Numbered from the stretch's first letter, positions 11,354 through 24,002 are shown. The stretch: 64,000 nt of DNA from Elymus sibiricus (GCA_039707655.1 CM077666.1:395021886-395085885), one strand, 5' to 3'. Program-made: numbers and translations. The notes: generated by a model from the sequence alone, not told the origin.

Positions 11354-12107
11354 CTACTCCTCATCGTCGGAGATATCGATGACGATGGGCTCCTTAGACT
11401 TGGAAAGAGTGAGGCCTCCACATCGTGGGTGCCCTCCTCATAGTGGTGAGTCACCTGAGCCACTCCGGGACCAACCTGCTGGCTCTGGAGTTGAGGTAAG
11501 CACGGACACGCTGAGAAAACACCTTGTAGTCTTCGTCGAAGGCACCAGCGGTGGCCTCAAGAAAACACCACGAACTATCATTTAAAGCAGCCAACCGCGT
11601 GGCGGTGTCCGCGCGCGAGGCATCGACGGTGGCCTCAACGATGAGGTGCTCCTCCAAGATCTGGGGGTCGGCACGCATGGCAACAATCACGACCTCATCC
11701 GCGCGTGTGGCCGTGATTTGCTTCTCCGCTGCCAAATGCTCCTTGAGATCCTGGCTATACTGCATGCACCATGGCTTAGGGCGGTGCTTATTTGGAGGAT
11801 GGGGCAGTGATTTGGTGGAATGTGTCGCGCCAACGGTCGGGGCATGTGGGATGGAGAAGGAGGAGGAGGATGGGGGTCGGGTGTGGATTACCTGACTAGA
11901 TTGTCGAGGCCGAGTAGCAGGAAGGATCGTCTCCGGCGAGGAGGCGGCGCTGCAAGCAAGTAGTGAAGGTTTGAATCTGGAAAGGAAGGCGGAAACAGGG
12001 GAAATGTGGCTTTTGGTCAGGAGGAGGGGGAGGTAGATATTTCCGCGGATGCCGAATTTTTTTGCTCGGTGCAGCGAAAAACTGGCGCGCAAAGTGTCAT
12101 CAGACAC
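11354..12107 (-). pseudogene. Unrecognised minus-strand gene relic ending in an acidic IDISDDEE tail
   Basis: An open frame at 12107-11451 (218 codons) contains an Ala/Arg/Glu-rich helical part (LEEHLIVEATVDASRADTAT) and ends PEWLR before a stop. In another frame, 11440-11354 ends SKSKEPIVIDISDDEE and stop TAG. The hydrophobic run beside acidic residues resembles a SUMO-interacting motif, but that is speculative. A frame change or lost intron would be needed to connect the two. The 5' third is GC-rich and may be untranslated. I do not recognise the protein. Confidence 0.35.
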
Positions 12108-12306
12108 AGCCCCTTATTCAGCATTGTGTACGATATCTGAACATCACAAACGATTCATATAACTTACCCCATGTGTGATGAGTTTGAACGTGCAAATTTT
12201 GGTCTAAATTTCCCTGGTTACAGTGGTCATCCACTTCATTGCATAATTTGGGTACACAAAAGAGCCTACATCACATCCATACTTCTTAATCGAGCAAGTT
12301 CATCAA
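12108..12306. other. Spacer with subterminal-like motifs
   Basis: Contains CACAAACGATTCAT and CATGTGTGATGAG, similar to the hairpin units at 628-840, in the middle of the presumed DNA element. This may be an internal boundary between two related elements. Confidence 0.35.
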
Positions 12307-13002
12307 TTAAACAGAGCTAGCTGACCTAAACATTACTCTAACAAAAGACCGGTGCTCTAAACAAAGACTACTACTCCGCCTGGCACTCGTCGATCTCCGC
12401 CGCCTCCTCCATGTCCAGCTCGCTCGACGATCTCCGCCGCTTCCTCCGTGTCCAGCTCGCTCCATGATCTCCTGGGGAAGTGGCTCCATGGCATCCATCA
12501 CAACATACTCGGCAAGCTTCTCGCTGTCTGCGTCTGCCATCTCTTTGAAAAAGGCCGCCATGAGCTGGGCATGGGCGGCCGTGGTCCGGGCGTGGACGGC
12601 CTCCATCTCGGCAAGGGATGCCATCGACGAACGGACGGCTGCTCGAGCGCTCTCGGCGATTGCCAACTCTTCGGACGTGGGTTGCCGACCGGTGTCGGAG
12701 AAGCTTCATGCGATTTGTGCAGTGACCGCCATGAGCTGGGCATGGGCGGCCTCCATCAGGGCTACGGCGGTCACCGAGGAACGGACAGCTACTGTGCCGC
12801 GCTCGCCATTTGCTATCCCTGTCGTAGATGTTGCTGCCGCCATCTCAGCTGCAGTAGCTGCCCTTTTGGCTACCGTCGCGGCCCGGTCGGAGATTGTGGC
12901 CGCGCTCATGGAGGTTGTGAGCACGCTCATGGTGGCTGCGGCCGTGCTCTGGCCGGAGTGGGCTGCCGAAGTTGCCCTCACGACGCGAGTCCACGTCCCC
13001 AT
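12307..13002 (-). pseudogene. Alanine-rich helical protein gene, frameshifted
   Basis: Minus-strand frame 13002-12706 reads MGTWTRVVRATSAAHSG and a long Ala/Thr-rich helix ending AHAQLMAVTAQIA. Frame 12666-12307 continues with MAIAESARAAVRSSMASLAE, then TTAAHAQLMAAFFKEMADAD and AEYVVMDAMEPLPQEIME. The shared AAHAQLMA string and continuous character suggest one gene broken by a frameshift near 12670-12710. Plus-strand open frames of similar length in the same interval are antisense shadows of the GC-rich codons. Function unknown. Confidence 0.4.
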
Positions 13003-13046
13003 CTTTGACCGGTGATGATTGAATAGTAAAATTATATTGGGGAGCT

Positions 13047-13220
13047 AGTGTGGTTGACGCGCCGGCGGTGAACTGTAGACAACAAAGCTTCCGGTGTAAG
13101 CCATATATGAGGGTGCTCCAAGATATTTTGTACCGATTTAGTGTGGTTGATGTGCCGGTGGTGGACTGCAGCTGACGAACCTTATATGAGGGTGCTCCAA
13201 GATATTTTGTACTGTATCTC
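13047..13220. repeat. Tandem duplication of about 92 bp
   Basis: GTGTGGTTGAYGYGCCGG occurs at 13049 and 13141, and ATATGAGGGTGCTCCAAGAT near 13106 and 13182. These are two diverged direct copies just inside the right-hand hairpin motifs. Confidence 0.7.
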
Positions 13221-13262
13221 ACACGATTCGTGATAATAAACTGTGTGTCATGTAGTTGATTT
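13208..13262. repeat. Right-side subterminal motif of the DNA-transposon-like segment
   Basis: CACACGATTCGTGATAATAA followed by ACTGTGTGTCATG matches the left-side pattern CACACGATT(A/T-rich)ACTGTGTGTGATG at 683-719. This supports 628-13262 as one class II element, but the precise ends and TSD are not identifiable. Confidence 0.4.
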
Positions 13263-13360
13263 TTCATTTTGATTTGAAATCCAAAATGGGGTCACAGCGG
13301 CAAAGGACGGTGTTTAAATTGCTAGAACATTTATCTGCAGTGAACATGCAACTTTAGGAT

Positions 13361-14792
13361 TGTCGTGTTAAAATTTGGAATTATTAAGGGTTCGTTTGGA
13401 CTTTTTTATACAATTACTGAGTTTTCTAGGCATTTAATGTGCATACTTCAAATTTGAACTACAGGCACATGCTCTAGTGCACCAAAATGGGTTGAAAAAT
13501 CATATATCTGTCCTCGGGTGCATGTTTAGGTCCCATGCAAGAAATGGGAATGAATTTCAAACACCTCGGCGTCATGGCTCGGTCGCAAACATGGAGAAAC
13601 TTAGTTTTTAAATTCCTATAAATCCAAAGCTCGTCTAAAATTCATGAAACTTGGCATGGTGTCATGAAATGGCACGAACATGTTGTGGTAATTTTTTTTC
13701 CAATTTGGGACAAGTTTTGGTATAAGCTTCTTACAAACCAGAGCTTCTCACTAGAAGCCTTGTGGTTCGGTAGGGAACGTATCACCTTTGTGGACAAAAT
13801 GACACTCGTTGCCTCTTCTCGCCTTGAATATTTTTCTAGAGGCAACATGGATTAATAGAAGTGTCGTGTTAAAATTTGGAATTATTTAGGGTTCGTTTTG
13901 ACTTTTTTATACATTAACTGAGTTCTCTAGGCATTTAATGTGCATAATTCAAATTTGAACTACAGGCACATGCTCTAGTACAAGAAAATGGGTTGAAAAA
14001 TCATATATGTGTCCTTGGGTTCATGTTTAGGTCCCATGCAAGAAATGGGAATGAATTTCAAACACCTCGGCGTCGTGCCTCGGCCGCCAACATTGAGGAA
14101 GTTGGTTTTAAAATTCCTATAAATCCAAAACTCGTGTGAAATTCATGAAATTTGGCATGGTGTCATGAAATGTCATCAACGTGCTATGGTAAAAAAATTC
14201 CTATTTGGGACAAGTTTTGGTATAAGCTTCTTACAAACCAGAGCTTCTCACTAGAACCCTTGTGGTTCCAGTAGGGAACGTGTCACCTTTGTGGACGAAA
14301 CGACATTCGTTGCCTCTTCTCGCCTTGAATATTTTTCCAGAGGCAACATGGATTAATAGGAGTGTCATGTTAAAATTTGAAATTATTCAGGGTTAGTTTG
14401 GTTTTTTTATACATTAACTGAGTTTTCTAGGCATTTAATGTGCATAATTCAAATTTGAACTACAGGCACATGCTCCAGTGCACCAAAATGGGTTGAAAAA
14501 TCATATATGTGTCCTTGGGTACATGTTGAGGTCCCATGCAAGAAATGGGAATGAATTTCAAACACCTCAGCGTCGTGGCTCGGTCACAAACATTGAGAAA
14601 CTTGGTTTTTAAATTCCTGTAAATCCAAAACTCGTCTGAAATTCATGAAACCTGGCATGGTGTCCTGAAATGGCACCAACATGTTGTGGTAATTTTTTTG
14701 TCCAATTTGGGACAATTTTTGGTATAAGCTTTTTACAAACCAGAGCTTCTCACTAGAAGCCTCGTGGTTCTGGTAGGGAACGTGTCACCATT
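13361..14792. repeat. 501-bp tandem array, units 1-3 (third interrupted)
   Basis: The anchor TGTCRTGTTAAAATTTGRAA occurs at 13361, 13862 and 14363, a period of 501 bp. Units share GGCATTTAATGTGCATA, AAAATGGGTTGAAAAATCAT and CCAGAGCTTCTCACTAGAAG. Unit 3 is interrupted at 14793 by an LTR and resumes at 23136. Short open frames within it are not conserved between units, so it looks non-coding. Confidence 0.9.
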
Positions 14793-15982
14793 TGTAACAT
14801 CCCAAAATTCTAAATTTTGGAATGTTATATTAATTAAATGATTATGACTGTTTGATTGATTGATTGATTGATTGAAATTGAGTGAAATTTGAAACTTTTG
14901 AAAGTTGAATGAGAGGGAATAAAAGGACTTTCCCAAAACTTTCATTCTTGCATTTTGATCTCAATGAATTCAAATTCATTTCAAATACAAAACCCTAGAG
15001 TGCAGATGACATGACTTCTTCCATTAAAGAAATGATATATTTTTTGAAAAGATTTAAAATTCCAATTGAAATAATTCAAATTCATAAACTTTATGCAACT
15101 CAATGATTTATTGAGAGAAGATAAAAATGACTTCTTCAAATTATAAGAAAGATGAGTTGGAAGTTTAAAAGAATAATTCGAAAGTCCCTTTGAAGTTATT
15201 TGAAATCCACTTTCATTTTGAAGTTATTTGAATTTCCAAATTTCAAATTCTTTGAAACTTATTCAAAATGAGAGAAGTAATATGACACTTCAAAATTCAG
15301 AGACATTTGAAATATATTTGGCCAAGGAAAAACAGAAAAGATTTGCAAGTGGTTTGAAATTCAAATTCAAACCCAATTGTGAGCTATTTGGGTTTTATTC
15401 AAATTATTTTCTCCAAATATAAAATATATGGAAATGAGGGTAAAATGATTCCCTCCAATGGAAAAATAAGGGAAAATCATTTTGGAGTCATTTTGAATAT
15501 TTCAAAATTCAATTTGAATTATTTAAATGACTACATAATGTATTTGCATTTATTGGAATTTCTATAGGTTTTATTTGGCCTAGAATAAATGTTCACTAGG
15601 ACCAGTAGGTGTTATGGTATTTATTGAGCAAATTGCAAATTATTTGAATTTGGTTTGATTTGAATTTGAGTGGACTTAGTGCTGCTGAGGTTAGAAAAGA
15701 AAGGGAATTTAGAAAAGGCCTAGAAACCCCAGCGGACCCCCCCTCTCTCTCCCCACCGGCCCACCAGTCCAGGCCTGCCCACTAGCGCGACCACCTCCCG
15801 AACCCTTTCCTTTCAGGCGCCCGATTCCCTTCCCATTTCTCTCTCGCGCTGACACATGGCCCCACCGCCCGACCAAATCCCGCGTCGCCCGCCTCTTTTC
15901 TTCGCCGGAGCTCGCCTCCGCCGCGCACGGGATCTCCCAAATCCGCCGTATCTCACCGCCCCCTGCCCCACGCCAACCCCTC

Positions 15983-15988
15983 TATAAA
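15983..15988 (+). promoter_or_regulatory. TATA box of the outer solo LTR
   Basis: TATAAA within CCCCTCTATAAAGCCCTGCC, followed about 30 bp on by a C/T-rich start region and a GC-rich leader (to ~16300). The same layout occurs in the nested LTR at 19405. Confidence 0.6.
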
Positions 15989-16329
15989 GCCCTGCCTCTC
16001 CCTGCTCGATCCCACCCCTAAGCCCTCTCTCCCGTCACCTCTCCCGCTATGGATTGCTCGCCGTAGCCACTCACTGCCGCCGCACGCCATCGCTCGCCGC
16101 CGTCGCTCTAGCCCTCCCCGGTCCTCGCCACCACCACCAAACTCGCCGCCGTCGTCCGCCGCATTGCCTGGTGCCATCGCCGATGCCGGAGGCTCACCGG
16201 AGCAGCCGCCCACATCACCGCCCGAAGCCCTGCCTCGCCGGACTTCGCCGGAGCGCCATCTCCACCGTGGTGAGCCCCACCTCGTATCTCCACCGTCCGA
16301 TCTACTATGAACGCACATGATTAGATCCA

Positions 16330-17900
16330 TTAAGTCCCTGAACCATTTTCTGTTATGCGTAGGTCGTCCGCCCATAACTCTAGCGCACGCGCACCCTTCG
16401 GCCAACCAGAACACGCCACGTGACCCATTAGCCGATCGGTAGTGTTTTTCTTTTTTTTGTTTCTGTTTTATTTTTAGAATAGTTTCTGTTTTTAGTTTCT
16501 TTATATCTTTTATGTTTCAAATCCAAATTGAGTGATTCTTTTTGCATTAGTTTAAATTTTTTATAAAGTTTCTCTTGGATCCAATAGTTTTCATATTTGA
16601 AGTTTTTAAATTTGAATTTGATGAAATTTGTTCAAATCACTATATTGCTAATATCTTTAAATTAAAAATAGTTTTTAATTTAATTATTTTTCTAGTGGTC
16701 ACTAGTTGAATTGTTTATCTAGTAGTATTTAGTAATTTATTTTTAGTGTAATTTAAATTAGGTTTTTGGCTAAAACAGTACTGTTTTTGACTATATGATT
16801 ATTTTATTCATAGATTGGTTGATTTTAATTATTTTAAATTAGTTCTTTCGCTACTGATTTGTGATAGTTTTTTTTATGCAGTAGCATGTTAGAATTTATT
16901 TTTGTAGTTTATTTATTTTTGTTTTAAGTAGATTTAAAAGCAGCACTAGATATGCATGTTTGAGTAGTTAATAGAATTAGTTTTATTAGTTTCAAAAGTA
17001 ATTCTTTTTGCCACTTTAATACAGTTAGTTGTTGTTTCTGCTTAATAGCAATAATTTAGTTTTTGTAATTAGTTAATATTGGTTGGTGTTGTTTTATTTA
17101 ATTTCTTAGTTGTTATAATTGTTTTGGTTGTAACTAGGTAATTATAATAGCCTTTAGTTTAATATATTCAGTTAGAATATGAGAACAAAAGCTGAAAATA
17201 AATATGATTTGTGATGTTTGATTATTATGCATGATTGCATGTTGTGGTGGCTTTTTATTATGCATGATTGCATGTTGTGGTGGACCTTTCTCCATGCATG
17301 TGGATTGATGAGGTGGCATACTTGCATGTTGAGAGAAATAGGCTAGTGGGGGCTTGCTATTTAGATATAGAAGATTTCTTTTGCTAGTAAATTATTTAGT
17401 AAGTAAATTGCTGTTAAAATATTGATTTGTTATTCTCCTTGCTGTAAATTTTTGCTTAGGACTTTTAGTGCTGTTGTGTGTTTGTTTGATGTTAAGTATT
17501 TACCCTAGTTTTCGCTTTTGGTTTTCTTTGAAGTTTTACTTTGTTTGTCATTTGGTTTCCTTTGATTTATTTATTATTTTATCTGTTGATTTTATTGTTG
17601 ATTGCTAAAATGCTTGCTAGTTGTGATTGCTTATGTGAATGCAATGTTTGATTAATATAGATTTCATCGGAGAGTGACGAATAGTTCTATCAAGTTATTT
17701 CTGAGAGCGATATTATCTTCATCAACTATACCAGGCAAGTTCACTTTAACCATATTTTCATACCTATGTTTTATTGCATTTAGTGTCACCTTTACAACCT
17801 TTCCTCCAGTAGTATATTGAATCTTGTAGTTGAGTAAGCAATGACGACAACTTCAAGATGGCAACTTCAATGCCTGCATCTACAAGACTCGAGACAAGAA
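16330..17900. other. AT-rich middle of the outer solo LTR
   Basis: T-rich sequence without coding potential. It contains a direct duplication of TTATGCATGATTGCATGTTG (period ~37 bp, 17224-17285) and near 17660-17735 a conserved-looking block (CATCGGAGAGTGACGAATAG then CATCAACTATACCAGGCAAG) resembling LTR leader sequence of related elements. Confidence 0.4.
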
Positions 17901-19404
17901 TTCAATATACCTCTGGGTGGAGGATGGTTTGATGGGCACCCTGGGGAATCCAGTGGTTGACCCCAGGATTCATGGGGAAGTGCCATGACATCTTGCGGAA
18001 AGTTTCACCCAGACTCAAAGAAACAGAACAATACTTCATGCCCGGAAGCTTACCTGTGTTGCCACAAGTCAATATGGGCTCTGGCTTGGTTGACCTTAGT
18101 TGTGACTCTGGCTGGGACGTGTAACACCCCAAAAATTTAATCATATTTTTATTAAGTAAAATTTGGCCAGAAATAAAATTTTGAATTTTATTAGGTCTTT
18201 TATTAATTTTAGAGTATTTTCTGTTTTCTAAAATTCTTCCCTCCATATACAAAATTTTGGAAATAATACTGTGGGATTTGGAAGCTCTCTTAAAAAAATT
18301 AATTTATATTTTAATAACAGTAGGAAATATTTTCATAATAAAATTTGCTCTAAAATAATTCTTTTAACAGCATTTTCAATACTTTAAATGCCTCTGTTGC
18401 ACTACAACTATTTTAAATAATTATTTTAAAATTCCACAAAAATTATGAGAAGTCATGTGATGGTTATAGATCACTTTTATGCAAAAACCCATCTTGGTGT
18501 TTTGAAAATTTTGAGTGAAACATCCTCTTCTCAAATCTGTTCCATTCTTGAGTTTTAACTGCAACCCCAATTTTCCTTGATCCAAAAATTCTGAAATTAT
18601 TCCCACCTGTAGTCCTTCCTAGGAAACCCTTAAGTCCAAGAGCCCACCCCTATTTGCATCATTTTCGTTCACCAAATAATTCCCTCAATATCTGGTCCAG
18701 AAATGAATTCTATCAAAACTTGCACTAGCAAGTTTTTTCCTTCTGTCAAACCAACCACACCATCATCTTTAACATCTAAGGAGACACCAACCTGCCAAGT
18801 ATCACATCCAATTTTTTTTCCCTAACTAGCCCCAACATTCTGTCAAACAGGTGATGTGCATGGCAGAATCTGACAACTCCTAAGCCACCATATGGAACTT
18901 GCTCCTTCTGTTAAAACAACATGTCCACCACCCTTTTCATCCACGGTAGCACTATACTGCCAAAACTACTCTTGGTTGGACCACTGTAGCCCACCCTGGC
19001 ATTCTGCCGAACGCCTGGTGTGCAAGCACATAGCGTGCCCAGAGCGCCCAGATTGCAGGCGTCGGCACCGCCCTGCACTGCCCTCTCTACTGCTACTCCA
19101 CACGCTAGCCACCTCCAGGAGCTTCGAGAGACTCCCACGAGCCTCGCTGACATCCTCTCCGTCCGCTAGCGCCGTCCACCACCGGCCTACACCGTCCGCC
19201 ACAGTGGTCAAATCAGGGACGGCGCCGCCCAGCCCTCCCGAGCCAACCAGCTCACCGGGAGCATAACTGCAGACCATCTACCTCTCCACCGGCCCCAGCT
19301 ACCCTGCCACCAACCGCAACGGCCTCAACCACCTCACCGGCGTAGTTATGGCAATCGCCGCCGTGTCCGTTCTCTGGAGACCGCGGGAACCGCCTTACCC
19401 CGCC

Positions 19405-19410
19405 TATAAA
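19405..19410 (+). promoter_or_regulatory. TATA box of the nested solo LTR
   Basis: TATAAA within CCCCGCCTATAAAAGGCC, followed by a C-rich start region. The position and context parallel the outer LTR. Confidence 0.65.
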
Positions 19411-21534
19411 AGGCCACCGTGAGCTCGCCCTCGATCATCACCACATCCCTACTCCCTCTGTGAACGTTCTAGAGCAACAAACTGGCTGGAGATGGCCGTC
19501 TTCTTCGTTTCCAATAACCACGGCCGCCGCCACTGTCGTGTTGATTCCGACGAAACCACGGCTCCTTCCCCTCCACTCTCTCCACAAACAGGCTCCTCTT
19601 GGTCCCACGAACCTTTTCCCCCTCTTGATTTTGCTCGGGAGCCACCGTAGATGGAAGCCTCATCCTGCCCGATGCCGCCGTCCGCCAAGGACCTCGCCGC
19701 CGGCGACTCCATCCACCCCGGCTACCGTGATGGGTACCGGAAGGACCGCCTCTCTCTTCTGAGCACGACGATGGCCTCAGCTCCTCGAACAGTGCCGTCG
19801 TTCGCCGGCAAGCCTCGCCGGAGCGCCGCCCCTATTCTTCCGCAGGAGGACAACGCGGGCGGACCGGTCAAACCTGACCAGTGGGCCAGGTGGGCCCACT
19901 GTCAGTGACTCACACCGCGCGGTTAAGTGGAGACGGGTTCTCCAGAAACCGTCATCGCGCAGGGAAAGCCTATTTCCCGAATACGCCTTCAACGTTGCAG
20001 CTCTTCCGCGCAGCCGAGCTGCTGGGCTTGGCCCAGTAGCGCCAGGCGGCTATACCGTGCTCAGGGCGCGCCTCTGCCTCTTTACCTTTTTCTTTTCTAG
20101 CATATTTCAAATATTTCCACAGAAACTGTTTCAAATCCAAATTTGATGATTCAAATTTCTGAAGACTTCTAAAATCATGCTCTATTAATCTAGCTAGGGT
20201 GAACATTTTTCATAAGTTTATCTTTGCTGGATTTATTAAATAAGTCCAATTCTTTATTTCTTTCAGCTTAGAAACTCTCTAGGAAAATCATATGAACTCC
20301 AAATAACTTGATTCTTTTTCTGAAATTCCTCATTTTTCATCTAGTTTATTTTAGTATTTATTTCAAAATTTTCCAAACAACTTTTTGTTACTATTTTCAA
20401 ATTAGTTGATATTTGCGATATTTTGAAAATAGGAAAATGGTGGGAAGATGAAAATTTTCAAAACTTTTGGAGTGCACCCAACACTTCTGCATACTCAAGG
20501 CAAGCATCTTGAACACTTGATATAGTGATTGCATGGTTAGATGTTTGCAAGAATAATTGAGTCATGCATATGTTGAATTCAAATGAAATTTGCATGCATA
20601 TAGTGTTGGCTTGTTTCCTCGTATCGTGCAACGTGTGCTTGTCATGACTAACTTGTAGGAGCAGGTATGAGAGAAATACCGTTACCGGCAGAAGGGTGAT
20701 CACGTTGGAGCGTGATCATGCCTTGTTGGTTATGCATGTTGGGACATGCTAGGGCTGTGGCCCTGTTTTTGGTGTTACTGTTGAAAGAACACTTTATTGT
20801 GCTAACCACTTCAGGAAATACATAAGCCTCCTGAGTCGACCGTATATCGAGTCTTGTTCCGGTAACCCCCATACTTGTTCATGCTGCCACTTGTCCCTAC
20901 CGCAGGTAGGGTACGGTTCAGTAAGTTGTTAACCCCTTTCCTGCACACACCGTACAAAGAGGCCATAGTGAAAGATACCATTGGCTCATGGTAGGCATGT
21001 CACTTGGTCCGGGGGCATGGGTGTCTCCGGTTGTAGCCGGAGATGGGTAGCACCCCTGTTTGCACGCTGATATAAATATTATGATCCCATGCTATTGGAG
21101 GCCGTTGAATGAGGCCTCCCCACTTAGAGTTTTACTTTATCATTGCCTTGGGTGATTCCTGGCTTTGGTAAGTTAAAGCTGGTGTGTGCGAGTTAGGTGT
21201 GTTTTCAACCCAAAGACCATAATGGGAATTAGTCAACGTCTCAGTGCTGGCTAAAGAAATCCTTTACTTGTGGGTAAAGAGTACACCCTCTGCAGATTTA
21301 TACTTATTCGAATAGCCGTGTCCGCGGTTAAGGACTACAGTCTGGGTTGGTCAAGTGTCGGTCTCCGGAGGAAAATAATTAAAATTGAGCATGACTTATT
21401 TTGCAGGATAATTATTGTCGCCACTGACGCTATCATGAATATTATTGTTATTATTATGGACTAACCGTTTCTCTTATTTTTATTTTCTGAGTATCTCATG
21501 GGCTGGCTAGACTACCCGGATACTCATTTATTTT

Positions 21535-21830
21535 CAAGACCTCTCGAGGCGTCGCTTTTAGACACCCGTTTGGCATTTCTTTTCAAGACCTCTCGAGGCG
21601 TCGCTTTTAGACACCCGTTTGGCATTTCTTTTCAAGACCTCTCAAGGCGTCGCTTTTAGACACCCGTTTGGCATTTCTTTTCAAGATCTCTTGAGGCGTC
21701 GCTTTTAGACACCCGTTTGGCATTTCTTTTGGATTCTCGGGTGGTCCTGTCTCGCCCGATTCTCCACTTTTATATTTTCTTTTGGATTCTCGGGCGGTCC
21801 TGTCTCGCCCGATTCTCCATTAACTTTCTT
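21535..21830 (+). repeat. Tandem repeats: 4 x 49 bp, then 2 x ~50 bp
   Basis: CAAGACCTCTCGAGGCGTCG begins at 21535, 21584, 21633 and 21682 (the last as CAAGATCTCTTGAGG), an exact 49-bp period. It is followed by two copies of TTCTCGGG(T/C)GGTCCTGTCTCGCCCGATTCTCC. Each unit contains a palindromic CTCTCGAGG or CGGGYGG...CGCCCG core. Confidence 0.9.
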
Positions 21831-23135
21831 TGTTTGTCACTAACATTTCATATTTATTCTTCAGCACCGTAGTAATATTCATCATGCCATGCTTTAATTT
21901 CATTCAACATATGCATATAATTTAACTCATCACGATCATATGCATTCGGTATATCTTTTGTTCATTATGTTTGCGAGTACATTCAAACGTACTCACAGGC
22001 TTGTCCCTGGCTATTTAATTGGCCAGGTCACGAGTTCAACGGGGAGTATCACAATGACGGCCATGTGGAGCCTAGGATAGCAGCCACGCGGGATAGGAAT
22101 TATCCAGGTCAGCTGTTCCTGTGGGAATGGAGCCCCATCGATGGTGGAGAGCCACGAGTCGCTTCCATCACCCATCATTAGAAATCATTGTTGTATCATT
22201 AGACCTTTATGGTCTTGTATCCAATTCTTGTAATTGATTGGTAATCTGTAACAAGGACGTGTCCACCAGTAATAGTAATCCTGGGCTGGTGATGACACGA
22301 GGGGTTAATTTCTGGGATATTGTGTCCTAGAAATCCGGCCCCGACAGGACGGTGCTAGCAGATGTAACAGAACAGTAGGATTGGATGGGCACCGGATGGT
22401 GGTCAGAGGAACTCTTCGGAATATCATGTTTCAATCATCCTGTTCTCAAACACTCTGAGGTGCGAGGACTTAAAAGGGAGGTATCGAATCTTGTGGGTAA
22501 AGTGCACAACACTCTATAGAGTTTAAACCTAATCGATTAGCTGTGTTCCCGGTTTTGGACAATTTGAGCCTCTGGACTTGGATCTATCTCTGAACTCTCA
22601 ACACGGGACTAATAATTAATTGTGGGCAACTTATAATGCTTATGGGCTATGAGACATCAGTTGGCGGAACCATGTCATAGTAGATAACTCTGTAGTGAAG
22701 GCTCCTGATATTCCTTTGTTGTAGGGAAAATAAAACCAGCTTTTATGCAAAAAAAAAAAAACTCAGACACAGAGCCACAAAGCCATATTGAATATAGAAT
22801 AGAGTTTCCATCTGATTTCTATTGTGATCTTGTCGGTACATTCAATGTACCGACCTACACGGCTACAACGTATCATGTTGCAGGTATTTCTACGACTAGT
22901 AAGAGTTACGTTGTAGGGTTACGGTCTACACTCAACATGCCGTTGGCGTTGATGGGACTCCACACCCCTATTGATATGTTTCTGCTGTGATAAATAAGGT
23001 ATATTCTGGATCTACGGTATTTATTTTACATGTGATGTTATGGTATTTCATCGAAGTACTGTGTGTGCCAGCATATTGATCCAGGGATGGCACAGATAGC
23101 ACAGAGACTTGACCGTATTGGGTCAGGTCGCTACA

Positions 23136-24002
23136 CCTTTGTGGATAAAATGACATACGTTCCCTCTCATCACCTTGAATATTATTCCAGGGGCAACATG
23201 GATTAATAGGAGTGTCATGTTAAAATTTGGAATTATTCAGGGTTCGTTTGGACTTTCTTATACATTAACTGAGTTTTCTAGGCACTTAATGTGCATAATT
23301 CAAATTTGAAATACAGGCACATGCTCCAGTGCACCAAAATGGGTTGAAAAATCATATATGTGTCCTTGGGTGCATGTTTAGGTCCCATGCAATAAATGGG
23401 AATGAATTTCAAACACCTTGGCGTCGTGGCTCGGCCGCAAACATTGAGAAAGTTGGTTTTTAAATTCCTGTAAATTCAAAACTCATCTGAAATTCATGAA
23501 ACTTAGCATGGTGTCACGAAATGGCACCAACATGTTATGGTAAAAAAAATTGTCCAATGTGGGACAAGTTTTGGTATAAGCTTCTTACAAACCAGAGCTT
23601 CTCACAAGAAGCCTCGTGGTTCCGATAGGGAATGTGTTACCTCTGTGGACGAAATGACATTCGTTGCCTCTTCTCACCTTGAATATTTTTCCAGAGGCAA
23701 CATGGATTAATAGGAGTGTCGTGTTAAAATTTGGAATTATTCAGGGTTCATTAGGACTTTTTTATACATTAACTGAGTTTTCTAGGCATTTAATGTGCAT
23801 AATTCAAATTTGAACTACAGGCACATGCTCCAGTGCACCAAATGAGTTGAAAAATCATATATGACTCCTTGGGTGCATGTAGGGACTGTATGATTTTGTT
23901 TTTCAATTTGAGACAAGTTTTTTGATTTTTATTTCTAGAGCCAACATTGAGAATATTGGTTTAAATTCTAGTAAATCCAAAACTCACATGAAATTCATGA
24001 AA
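23136..24002. repeat. 501-bp tandem array, rest of unit 3, unit 4, start of unit 5
   Basis: Anchors at 23213 and 23717 (period ~504). The array continues the unit split at 14792. Unit 5 is diverged and shortened after 23880, then is interrupted at 24003 by the CACTA element. Confidence 0.88.

Larger units (their letters stand above)
18120..22346 (+). mobile_element. Nested solo LTR (4227 bp) with perfect TSD
   Basis: Starts TGTAACACCCCAAAAATTTA and ends GGCCCCGACA, flanked by perfect 5-bp duplications GGACG (18115-18119 and 22347-22351). It has one TATA box, a GC-rich leader (about 18900-20080) and late LTR modules (21263-21335; 21968-22000), but no PBS, PPT or pol genes. This is a solo LTR of a large-LTR family related to the one it sits in. 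Open frames of 80-124 codons in the GC-rich leader occur on both strands and are not supported as genes. Confidence 0.88.
14793..23135 (+). mobile_element. Solo LTR (about 4.1 kb) interrupted by a second solo LTR
   Basis: Begins TGTAACATCCCAAAATTC at 14793 and ends GGTCAGGTCGCTACA at 23135. Flanks CCATT (14788-14792) and CCTTT (23136-23140) fit a 5-bp TSD with one mismatch, and the 501-bp repeat unit resumes in register. Excluding the nested insertion (18120-22346 and one TSD copy) it is about 4111 bp. No PBS, PPT or pol is present, so it is best read as the product of LTR-LTR recombination. Likely Gypsy type. Confidence 0.8.

Noticed and set aside
12448..13015. 183-186 codon plus-strand frames
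   Set aside because: Antisense shadows of a GC-rich Ala-coding minus-strand relic; two overlapping phases with compositionally biased peptides.
15953..16414. 153-codon minus-strand frame, Gly/Arg-rich
   Set aside because: GC-rich leader of an LTR; opposite strand to the TATA box; no recognisable protein.
18892..19277. Overlapping 80-124 codon frames on both strands
   Set aside because: Non-coding GC-rich leader of the nested solo LTR; no conserved motif.
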